From Luzula sylvatica (lineage: Eukaryota > Streptophyta > Magnoliopsida > Poales > Juncaceae): 64,000 nt of DNA. Under the pieces are notes generated by a model. It saw nothing but the letters and a program-made list of their open reading frames with translations. It made no database searches and was not told the origin of the DNA. Positions 35,783-45,216 of the stretch are shown here, in pieces (the first letter of the stretch is position 1; every line of letters starts with the position of its first letter). Where the stretch lies: contig OX326959.1 of the NCBI GenBank assembly GCA_946800325.1, positions 26,109,447 through 26,173,446 of the forward strand. Direction: 5' to 3'. Made by a program: the position numbers and the translations under genes.

Positions 35783-36459
35783 TGAAAGAAAATATGGCTT
35801 AAGAATTAACTTGGAAGAATTTATATAAATAGGCAATTCTGTAGTCAGAATTAGGTTCGTTCGAACGAACTATATGAGTGCATTCGAACGGACTTATTCG
35901 TGATAGTCAGAATGAACGAACCATTTAAGTGGGTTCGTCGTTCGAACGAACGAACAGGGTTCGTTCGAACGAACCATTTAAGTGGGTTCGAACGAACTGG
36001 GTTCGTTCGAACGAACCATTTAGGTGCGTTCGAACTGACCTGTTTCCTATATATATAGAATTCTGATTTCGTTTAACCTAAGCTAATTTTCAGAATTAGG
36101 GTTTTGAGCCGCCGCTTTCGCTCTCTTCTTCCACAGAAAAAATAGATTAGATCTAGAGTGATTTAGAGGGAGATTCGAGCAAGTTCTTGAGAGAATTGAT
36201 CGTGACGGCGACTAGAATGACGTCGACGATTCCGATCGGTCGAAATCGAGGTGGACACGAGTAGAGGGGATTGCATGAGCATTCCTTGGAGAAGGTTCAC
36301 AGATTTGGAGAAGAATTCGACACATACTAACTTGTACGAGGTAATTTTCTCCAACTCTTCCTTTTTGGATGGTTTTTGGGCGTGATCCCGGTAGAATTAG
36401 GTTACGCATGCGAAACTAATTCCGCTGCACACTTTGATAAACGTGTGCGTAACCCTACA
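35783..36459 (+). repeat. 3' LTR of the + Copia
   Basis: 677 bp. The U3 array (35856-36038) is rearranged relative to the 5' LTR, with additional GTTCGTTCGAACGAAC units; TATA at 36049-36057. Confidence 0.9.
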
Positions 36460-36464
36460 TATAG

Positions 36465-37645
36465 ATACTTAGAGGAGGAATAGATTTGAGGTATAGTTAT
36501 CTAATACCGATAGTCATCGCAGATTATAATCCTAGCAGAGATTATAGGTTTAAACGCTGCATCAAGCAATACTTACTCTATATTAGTGCATTTCAAAATT
36601 TTAAAATTTTAATTGCATTTTTATTCTTATATGAAAACTTGTGCGAGGTTGTGTAATTTGATTACACGAACCTTGAATTATGACTTGTGTGAGCGTCTAC
36701 ATAATACGTGATTATGTTAAGTAAAACCGTCACATTTCAAAAGTTATATTTCACAAAAGTCCCTAGTCACGATTATGATACTTATGTAATAAGTATATCT
36801 ATTATAAGATAATAGACTAACATGTACACTAGCATATTCGCCGAGGTGATGATTTTGTTTTGCTAATCATAGGACAAAGAGTTTGTCGAATCGGGAATAT
36901 GGATATGCATTAGGTAATGCATATTGTGACTTGACCAAAAGTGCGATACCATGACATGGTTTAGTCATTGTAGATGAAATCGTGACGAATGGGGTCTTAG
37001 TTCTTCACACTTGAGATGATCATGAATCATTTTTCGTGCGTAATATGATGCTTAGATATAATCTTATCTGTAACAGGATGGTCATGGGATTATGATCGAC
37101 TGTTATCTGAAACATGGAATTTGATGTGAATCATCAAGATAGAAATTGTTCCTTTCAAGAGAAAGAGATATCCCTTAGGCCTATCAATGAATTGATCAAC
37201 GAAATCTCTGGCCAAAGTCAATGATATTAATAGTTAATATCGATTGTTTTTGTTGATTCAATTCGGTATCGAGACAATAAGTTTAGTCAATCAAATTATA
37301 ATGATGACTATTGCCATGCCTTTTGATTGACGGATATCGTGAACAAGAGAATTAAATATTACCGTTCGAGATGGGTATAAATGATCACAATCATTTTTTC
37401 GTTTTCAATTTGGGAAAGATATGTTGGATTCTTTCCTAGATCCCTCTCATGAGCCCGTGAACTTAGGATAAGTTTACTACCATTGCTTAATACGAACCTA
37501 CGCGGTCACACATAGAGTTGTCTCATTTCGGGCTTGAATATAAATAATCATTGTATATGTGATATACATATATTTTCTCTACACAAATGTATATAAGATA
37601 TACATTGGTACAATCTTTAGATAGATCTGAAACTGAGTGGGAGAC
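36465..37645 (+). mobile_element. 3' internal region of the outer + Copia-like element
   Basis: Continues the outer element after the inserted Copia. Colinear in reverse complement with 20400-19175 of the minus Copia (for example TGTGCGAGGTTGTGTAATTTG near 36640). Ends with the polypurine tract GTGGGAGAC at 37637-37645. No coding. Confidence 0.6.
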
Positions 37646-38505
37646 TGAAGGAAATACAGTTTTGGATCAACTAGAAGAAAGTACAAATAAAGATGATCAT
37701 AGGATTGGATTCACAATGTGATTGTGTAAATTCTGGAACAAGGAGATGGTTCGTTCGAACGCACTATAGTTAGTTCTAATGAATAGTGATTCAGTTCGAA
37801 CGAACATATGTAATACATTAACTGTGGCTGGTTCGTTCGAACGAACCGTAAGGTGCGTTCGAACGAACTATGTTCCAATTGTGTATTGACAGTTTTATAT
37901 CCAATTGATTGTCCGACAATTAATGGCATGATCTGAGATTAATGGTATTTAATCTCAGATCTAGAAGAGAGATAGTGTGAGATTTTTCATCTTATTCCTC
38001 AAGCAAGAAACCATTAGAAAGGAGACAAAATTGGAAAATTGTTCTCTATTGCGATATTCAAGCAAGTTTACGCGTAGATATTCTAGGAGGATTTACGCGT
38101 AACCGGAAGACAATAACTCGAGGTGGATACGAGTAGAGAGATCTCAACTTAGATCTTATATTGTGATCCAAGGAGAGCAAGAATGAGTAAGGCCGGATCT
38201 TAACCGGAGAAATTCTGGTTGTATACGACAAAAAGAGTTTCGAATTAGGTATCGAATCGCGCGAGCGTGGGACGTGCGTTTCGCCGGAATCGAAGCAAAG
38301 AGCAAAGCAACTACGCAAGAATCAATCCTTCTCCGTGATCAATTTCACGTGGTATGATTCTCAATGAATTAAGAGTTAGTTTCATAGGTATTAGTTGCAT
38401 ATCATGATTCGTGTCATTGAACCGACGACGTGGTCCTTGGGATCGGATCGGACCGGGCCTCACAATCCGCTGCGCGGGGCTCGCTAGTGATGCCGATACC
38501 CAACA
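37646..38505 (+). mobile_element. Copia 3' LTR of the outer element (860 bp)
   Basis: Starts TGAAGGAAATACAGTTTTGG after a polypurine tract and ends GATACCCAACA. Its R-U5 part matches the LTR ending at 15724. U3 carries TTCGAA palindromes at 37749-37870, whereas the LTR at 13996 has TCATGA palindromes. No matching 5-bp duplication was found at the outer borders. Confidence 0.6.
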
Positions 38506-38726
38506 CCCACAAGTGACTTTGGCCGACAAATGGGATCTCACTATTTAGGTAGGATAAATTCAATCACATCCAATGCGACTCTTGACCCTTTATAGGATTT
38601 TGGTATCGAACCATATCATATATGATCCAAATTCCGTTTGTGCATCCTAAATATGCCCCGAACCCCAATCGGATTAGCTTGGACGGTTAAGTCGCAACCG
38701 TGCTCACATATCGTTCAATTGAACTA

Positions 38727-38761
38727 CAAATACGCCCGACTTTGGCATGAACCCGCATTTG
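38727..38761 (-). other. Conserved 19-nt-loop hairpin, leader fragment 1
   Basis: Sense stem CAAATGCG / CGTATTTG (8 pairs, one G-T); loop GGTTCATGCCAAAGTCGGG, 19 nt. Confidence 0.65.
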
Positions 38762-38802
38762 TCCTCAATTAACGCTTGCCTCTCATGTTGATATATACGA
38801 CA

Positions 38803-38835
38803 TTGCACGTCCGACTTTGGCCTGCAACCGTGCAA
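38803..38835 (-). other. Conserved 19-nt-loop hairpin, leader fragment 2
   Basis: Perfect 7-bp stem TTGCACG / CGTGCAA; loop GTTGCAGGCCAAAGTCGGA, 19 nt. Confidence 0.7.
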
Positions 38836-39394
38836 AGTGTAAGACCAACCTCGGAGGTTATGAATATGGAAGGCATTTTATGACTTAAATATTATGCAGG
38901 GATTTATGTGATATAATATAATTATATCATTTAGCAATTTTGTCATGATGAATGAACATAATTTTGGATATTATGAGTATCTTTGCCAAATATATGACGT
39001 GCCATGTTCAATACTAAATAATATACTATCACTAGCTTTATCCTCGCACAATTACGTGCGACAACATATCTATTTTTTTACATGTTTTTATATAATTATT
39101 TAAATTAAATTACTCGTGTGTGAATTAATGTGCGTGTGTTTGAACTAAATTAATCTAATCATGACATATTTGCAAATATCATGATGTCAATAGATGCATA
39201 AGATTCATGAAATTAATCTATCATGGATATTATTTTCTGATATAATTTTTATAAATAGTATTTGTTCAGGTGCTTTTAAAACCGATTAATATAATCAGGA
39301 CATATTCGCAAATATATTTGATGTCAATAAATGCATTATATACTAACTCGTATAAATTTGAGGTTACAAAATTTCATATATACCCGTGCATAAT

Positions 39395-39795
39395 GAGCAA
39401 ATACAAAAAAAAAATGAAAAGCAAAAAAGAACCAAAATGTAAAAAGGAAAAAAAATTGGGTAAAAATAAAAATTACAAAAAAAAAATTGTACTTACGAAA
39501 TTGCATACATAATCCTGCCAAATGAGCAAATTAAAAAAATATTGGAAAATAAGAAAAAAATGATCGAATGTGAAAAATGACCGAAATATAAAAAAAAATC
39601 AAAATGTAAAAAATGACCAAAATATAAAATAGGAAAAAAATATCAAAATGTAAAAAAAGACCAAAATGTAAATAAACAAAAAAAGAACCAAAATATAAAA
39701 TAAGAAAAAATAACCAAAACGTAAAAAATGACCAAAATGTAAATAAAAAATGACCAAAATATAAATAAACCAAAAGAAAGGACTAAAATGTAAAG
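39395..39795. repeat. A-rich degenerate minisatellite
   Basis: Repeats of AAATGACCAAAATGTAAAAA and variants (GACC/AACC + AAAATRTAAA) about 16-24 bp long. The antisense reads as FWSFFTFW-type peptides, which I do not consider coding. Confidence 0.75.
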
Positions 39796-39874
39796 GAGGT
39801 GATGTGGCCTCATATTTGATCAAGGATTTTGTTTACTTTATACATAAGTATAATGTGTATCCTTGCAAAATAAA

Positions 39875-40215
39875 AACATGGCTACCGAGGCGACCCCGCG
39901 TACTCAAGAGAGGACATGACAACTATTTATCCGAAGCAACCCCGCGTACAGAACATGGCTATCGTGGCAACTCCGCATACTCAAGAGAGGACATGACAAC
40001 TATTTATCCGAGGCAACTCCGCATGAGAGAACATGGCTACCGAGACAACCCCGCATACTCAAGAGAGGACACGTCAACTATTTATCTGAGATAACCCCGC
40101 GTACTCGAGAGAGAACACGGCAATCGAGACAATCATGCGTACTCAAGAGAGGACACGACAACTATTTATCCGAGGCAACTTCGCGTACTTGAGAGAGAAC
40201 ACGGCAACCGTTTTT
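39875..40215. repeat. ~80-bp minisatellite, about four copies
   Basis: Each unit runs AACAYGGCTACCGAG..CAACCCCGC, then GTACTCAAGAGAGGACA, then ACAACTATTTATCCGAG..CAAC. Four diverged copies sit head to tail with a partial fifth at 40198. GC content is clearly above the surroundings. Origin unknown. Confidence 0.8.
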
Positions 40216-40443
40216 CCGACAGAGAGAGAGAGGGAAATGAATTAGGAGATAGAAAGGGAGAGATTTGGCACTTATATATTATATCGATTGATAAAAATTT
40301 GTATAAGCCCGATTCATGAAAAAACTACGTAAAAATGACTGAATGGATGAAGAAAGAAGCAACACGGACGATACACGAAGCAAGCCACCAAAAATCAGAA
40401 GAACAAAAATAAATTAAGCAGCTTACGTGGACAAATAAGAAAG

Positions 40444-43400
40444 GGAAAATTTTCACATCTAACCAACTTAGCAAACATAATACACGAAATAACTAAGTTT
40501 TCAAAATAATTCTCAAAATGTCTTTTGCGGGGTATCATTGTGCGCCAGGCGCGGAATGGTTGTGCGCCTTTTGTGATTTTCATTAGTTAGTGTACTGAAA
40601 GGTAATTAAGTATAAAACTGAATAATTAAAAAAAGCCGAAGAACCATAACCCGCCAGGCGCTGAATGGTTTTGCGCCTCATATTTTGTGTTTTTTTTTAT
40701 TTTGTGATTTATAAATTATTGTTATGATGTTAACTAATTAATTGATTGATAATATTGTTATGATGTTAAATGTGGTTATTTTGAATATAATTTTGTTGAT
40801 AATATTTGTAATGATACAATATCACAATAACCATCATAATATCACAATAATCGCCACCACAAAATCACAATAACCACCACAACATCATCACAACCATCTA
40901 AATGTCACAATCATCACAACACAACAACATGAATAATATAACTATAAAGCAAACAATCAAACCATCACAATCATCTAAATGTCATCTCTCGGTGCATTTT
41001 GTGTTGGATCGAAATAGTCGGGATGACCGCCATACGAAGTACTGGCACCACCATACGAAGTACCGCTAGCACCATACGGAGTACCGCCACGACCATACGG
41101 AGTACCGCCACCACCATACGGAGTCCCACCATACTCATTATGAAAGGTGTTGTTCATGAAGTCCATGAAACCCGTATCGCCAGTCGTGCCATAATTCGGT
41201 CGTGAAGTGGAAACGTAGTCTGTGAATGGTGGTTGACGTGGAGGATCCATCGTGGGTGGGCCGGTACGTCATGAGTGTGCGAAGAGTTCAACGATAATTC
41301 ATCAAGCAAAACCGTCATTCTACCTCCCATCTGGTCCAAGATCATGCGACATGGACAAGTCGGGCAACAAGGCACGCCTTCTCTTGCACGGCTGTATCTC
41401 ATTGACCTGTAATTATGAATGCAAATATTATATAATAAAAATACTTTAATTTTTTTTAATTTAATTAAATCATGACATACCATGGATCGCATAAGTAGAC
41501 CACTAGGTCGGAAGCCCACATCAGGACGACTTATGTTGTTGATGATCCACCGTCTCGCAATTCGCCAAAATCACCTCATATAATCCTGAAAACATTATAT
41601 GCGATTAGAGAATTAATGATTAATAAAATTAAAAATATCATCCAAATAATTAAGTTTTTGTACCGTTCTAGTGAACGCGCCGTTCAATACGGTATCGTCC
41701 TCCCGAACAACATATGTTTCTCGCTGCTCCCAAATAGCCAAGTAACGTTGGATTTGTGCGTTCTTCAATTTCCCACGAGGCGCCATAATCGGGTTTGTAG
41801 GGATATGTTGGTGATAACCAAACTGGAGCATAACCCTGTCTGGTAGGTGCATCTCCGCCGTACTAGCGCAAATCAATGGGACTTTTGCCATCCAAATCGG
41901 TGAACAAAAAAAATATCCTGGCTGTAGATTCGTCGTAAGCTCATCCGTATAAGGACACCAAGTAATCTGAAAAATAAAATTATAATTAATAAATTTATAA
42001 GGAAATTTAAAATAAATTTCTTACTTGTTCAGATTGTAGTATGTCGAACCGATCAGAATAATACAGGACTGTAATTCCCCTATTATTCTCTGTGTACGCG
42101 TGCCCACCAACATAGTAGTTCATAAGTGGCAAATGAATAATAGAACCCGGCCTAGTCATGATGGACCGTCCAATGGCAAAATGAAACCAAACCCAAATCT
42201 ACCAAAATTAGAAAATTATTAACATAATAAAAAAAAATTCAAAAAACTTGAATAAATGATAAATTACCTGAACAAGCGAGAACCAACCCGATGCCGTAGT
42301 TTGCCCAATCTGGCATGCATTTCCTAAAGACTTGTACATATGACAGAGGATAGCGGCACCCCAGGCATAACTCCCGCATTTCTCGAAATCCTCCAAGAAA
42401 TATATGTAGTTAGGACTCAATCTCCCTTTCGTGGGATTGGCCAAAGCCATGGAACCTAAGAAATACAAAATGTAAGCCCGCGTAATTTGATCGCACGTCT
42501 CCTCCGTGGGATTCTCCGGTACTCTATGAAAATTCCTACTCAACCATGGTAATGTAAGACGATTATCTGTCGGGCACGCCCCAAGTAACCGGGTCATCTC
42601 GGCTCTTATGTCATCCTCCTTGCTCCCGGGCCTAAACAAGGGAACACCGTCAACTGCGAAACCGGTCAATAAAGAAACATCGCGCAGTGTCAGGGTCATC
42701 TCTCCATGAGGCATGTGAAAGGTGTTCGTCTCTGGCCGCCACCTATGAATCAATGCAGTGAGTAAGGTTTGGTTCAACTGCACGTAAGCCTCCCTAGTCG
42801 GGAGATAGTCGGACCTCCATCTCAGGAGTCATCATCGTCGAGTGACTCCAATCACGACCACTCTGATGGATCGTCAGCATAGGCTTGTCCACCTCATTCG
42901 ACACATGATTTATTTGATATGTCAGAACGGAAGGATCAATGGGTCCTGGATTTTGCATCTGTCAAATTTTCAAAACATAAATAATTAAATGATTAACAAA
43001 ATTTCAAATATAAATAATTTCAAACCCTAATTTAAATGAATTTTTCGCAATTTAAACCCTAATTTAAATGGATTTTTGTAAATCTCTAAACATATATAAC
43101 TAAAATATATTAAATATAAAAAAATGTACCTTTTAGTAAACAAACTTCAAATCTAGTCCGAATCATTAGCACAAACTTCAAATCTCTCGTTTCAAACAAA
43201 AAACCAAGATATTAAAATTTGTCTAAGTTCAAATATTAAATATTATTAAGAAAAAACAACAATACAAACTTCAAAAATAACAATACATACCGTAACTTCA
43301 CGAAACTTGGTCCAAGAAAAAGGAAAACGAGCAGGAAGGCTAATAGGCTCAGATTGAAGAAAAAAGAAGAGAGAAGAGGGAAGAAAGGAGAAGAGAGAAA

Positions 43401-43811
43401 GGAACCGAGGAGAAGAAAGAAAGAAGAAGAAAGAAGAAGAGAGAAGAAAGAATAAGAAAAAGGCGTTATGGACTGCTGTGAAGAGGCGCTGTTCCTTTCT
43501 ACGCCTGGCGTTGTTTCAAACGTCGCCTCTTACACGTGGCAGCTTCTGGTGAAGAGGCGCTGTTGGGCGCTGTTGGGCGCTGTTCCATACTTCGCCAGGC
43601 GTTGTTCCATACTTCGCTAGGCATTGTTTCAAATCCCGCCCAACTTTAATGACCTTTTAACCGCCCCAGGCCACTAATTAAGAAAAGGCGCAGAATCATA
43701 CCTCGTCAGGCGCTGTATGGAACCTCGCAAAAAATATTTTGAGAATTATTTTGAAAACTTGGTTATTTCGTGTATTATGTTTGCTAAGTTGGTTAGATGT
43801 GGAAATTTTCC
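40444..43811 (-). mobile_element. Mutator-type transposon carrying a PMD pseudogene, 9-bp TSD
   Basis: About 105-bp TIRs: left begins GGAAAATTTTCACATC at 40444; the right end, read inward from 43811, begins GGAAAATTTCCACATC; both continue CTAACCAACTTAGCAAACAT with few mismatches. ATAAGAAAG flanks both sides exactly (40435-40443 and 43812-43820). Subterminal regions hold repeated CGCCAGGCGC / AGGCGCTGTT motifs (40545-40680; 43480-43735). The cargo is a plant-mobile-domain gene on the minus strand. No MURA-type transposase was found, so mobility would depend on another element. Confidence 0.9.
41320..42958 (-). pseudogene. Plant mobile domain (PMD, MAIN-like) gene, one frameshift and one nonsense
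   Basis: Five minus-strand exons: 42958-42268, 42198-42025, 41966-41664, 41585-41481, 41406-41320, all with GT-AG borders; exons 2-5 continue the frame of the 3' part of exon 1. Conserved PMD motifs: GPIDPSVLTYQ at the start, TALIHRWRPETNTFHMPHGE, LTLRDVSLLTGFAVDGVP, RAYILYFLGSMALANPTKG, then IWVWFHFAIGR. PMD proteins (MAIN, MAIL1 and many transposon-borne copies) act in genome maintenance and silencing in Arabidopsis. Damage: a 1-bp frameshift near 42800 (frame resumes WRSDYLPTREAYVQ) and TGA in the fifth codon of exon 4, where the family has Trp. Downstream, 41250-40975 reads as a YGG/TPYG repeat frame starting MDPPRQPPFTDY that could be a detached C-terminal tail. Confidence 0.75.
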
Positions 43812-43820
43812 ATAAGAAAG

Positions 43821-44063
43821 GACCAATTCTGAAAAAAATATACATAACAATAAATAAAGAATTTTCTGACCATTGCAGGACATGAGGGCAAAACTATTCA
43901 AATCATTCGATTTTCATGAAATATGGGCTTTTTACCATGCCCATTGGACTTCTTTACAGAACAGCCTAGTAAAATAATTTCAAGGACATACAAAATAAAT
44001 ATAAAAAAAAGTATAGGGTTTCGAAAAAACCACTCGTAGTCAAAGTCATCACCGAAGAGAGCG
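43821..44063 (+). promoter_or_regulatory. Promoter and 5' UTR of the deneddylase gene, bordered by the transposon
   Basis: Only about 240 bp separate the right TIR/TSD of the Mutator-type element from the ATG. No convincing TATA element; the gene's proximal promoter probably includes or was displaced by the transposon. Confidence 0.4.
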
Positions 44064-44936
44064 ATGTCTCTGAGCTCCGCCGCTGGTAGCGAAGACGATC
44101 GCCTCCTCACATGCGGCGACGCCACCATCATCCGTTCCGACCTTTCAATTCTTCGTGGGCCTCTCTTTTTCAACGATCGTCTAATCCACTTCTATTTCTC
44201 TCACCTCGCCACAACCATCTGCGACGACCGTATCCTCCTCGTTGCGCCCTCCATTGCCTTTCTCATCTCCAATTTCCCCGACCCAAGCTTGCTCGGTGAC
44301 ATTGTTGCTCCTCTGAAGCTGGGTGAGAAGGAAATTGTGTTGTTTCCTGTTAATGATAACCCTGATGTTACCCTTGCTGAGGGGGGGTCACATTGGAGCT
44401 TGTTGGTCTTCCATTTGTCTTCCAGAGTATTCGTGCACCATGATAGTCATGAGGGCATGAATCGCGTCCATGCGTTTAAGCTCTACAAGGCTGTCAAAGG
44501 CTTCATTAGTGAAAATGAATTGAGGTATTACTTTAATGTTTTATTTAATTAATGAATATATGATTCCCAATTTAATATATTTGTGAAAATGAATTGAGAT
44601 AATTTTCTTCATCAGGGCATAAGTGTAATTGATAATTGATAATTGATATTGAATACCAACTTGATTTGTGATAGATATATGGAGGGGCCCACGTATCAGC
44701 AAATGAACGGCTATGATTGTGGTGTGTTTGTACTGGCTATTGCAAGATCGATATGTGAATGGTATTATAAGAATGAAAATAAGAAGGGGTTAAAAGAGGA
44801 CAAAGAGAAATGGTTTGGTTCGTTATTGGAGGAGGTGAATGGGAATAGAGTGCGGGAATTGCGAGTGGAATTGCTCAACCTTATTCTCGAAATGATGGAG
44901 AAAAATAACTCGCGAATTAGTAAGTCTCTGAATTAA
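44064..44936 (+). CDS. NEDD8-specific cysteine protease (SENP8/DEN1/NEDP1-like, C48 family)
   Basis: Two exons, 44064-44524 and 44675-44936, join in frame (AG|A = Arg) to 240 residues, close to the length of Arabidopsis DEN1. The C48 (Ulp1-like) catalytic residues are all present: His in EGGSHWSLLVF, Asp in FVHHDSHEGMN, and the Gln/Cys pair in YQQMNGYDCGVFVLAI. The substrate in known members is NEDD8 (RUB1): processing of its precursor and removal from non-cullin proteins. A C-terminal basic/acidic stretch (NENKKGLKEDKEKW) follows the Cys box. The intron is 150 bp. No defects seen; likely functional. SUMO protease activity is less likely given the short N-terminus and small size. Confidence 0.88.
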
Positions 44937-45216
44937 GTACAATATTTTTGTTTAATTTTATGTCTAGGTGACCAAGTTTGTAGTTTCCATGATATTTCCT
45001 AAAATTAGTGTTTTATTCGTTCAAGTTACAAATTAGATACCAAATTATTGCATGTGCATTTTCATGTGTATCCTGCAAATTATCAAACTTTCATGTATAC
45101 TCCTACAAAAGTAGGAAATATCACGGATACCCCTACAAAATATAATAGATGGTATTCAGTGATCATCTTTTTTCTTATTGGTTTAAGAAGATTCCTAAAT
45201 TATTCTTGATTTATAT

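Larger units (their letters stand above)
29808..36459 (+). mobile_element. Complete + strand Copia retrotransposon, TSD TATAG, reverse transcriptase deleted
   Basis: LTRs at 29808-30459 (652 bp) and 35783-36459 (677 bp), starting TGAAAGAAAATATGG and ending CCTACA. The target duplication TATAG is exact (29803-29807 and 36460-36464). PBS at 30461-30472; purine tract CAAGAGGGAG just before the 3' LTR. Internal order is long leader, gag, GAG-pre-integrase, integrase, RNase H, then a 1.3-kb non-coding tail. There is no reverse-transcriptase domain. LTRs differ mainly in the palindromic array. It is nested in the outer + element and is among the youngest insertions of the cluster. Confidence 0.92.
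38506..38950 (-). mobile_element. Copia leader fragment, minus orientation
   Basis: Reverse complement of 17580-17988 with moderate identity, and same-strand match to 24004-24420. Contains two hairpins of the conserved-loop type. No LTR or coding attached, so a remnant of another element. Confidence 0.6.

Noticed and set aside
39531..39823. Hydrophobic frames that look like membrane proteins (FWSFFTFW)
   Set aside because: Antisense of the A-rich minisatellite.
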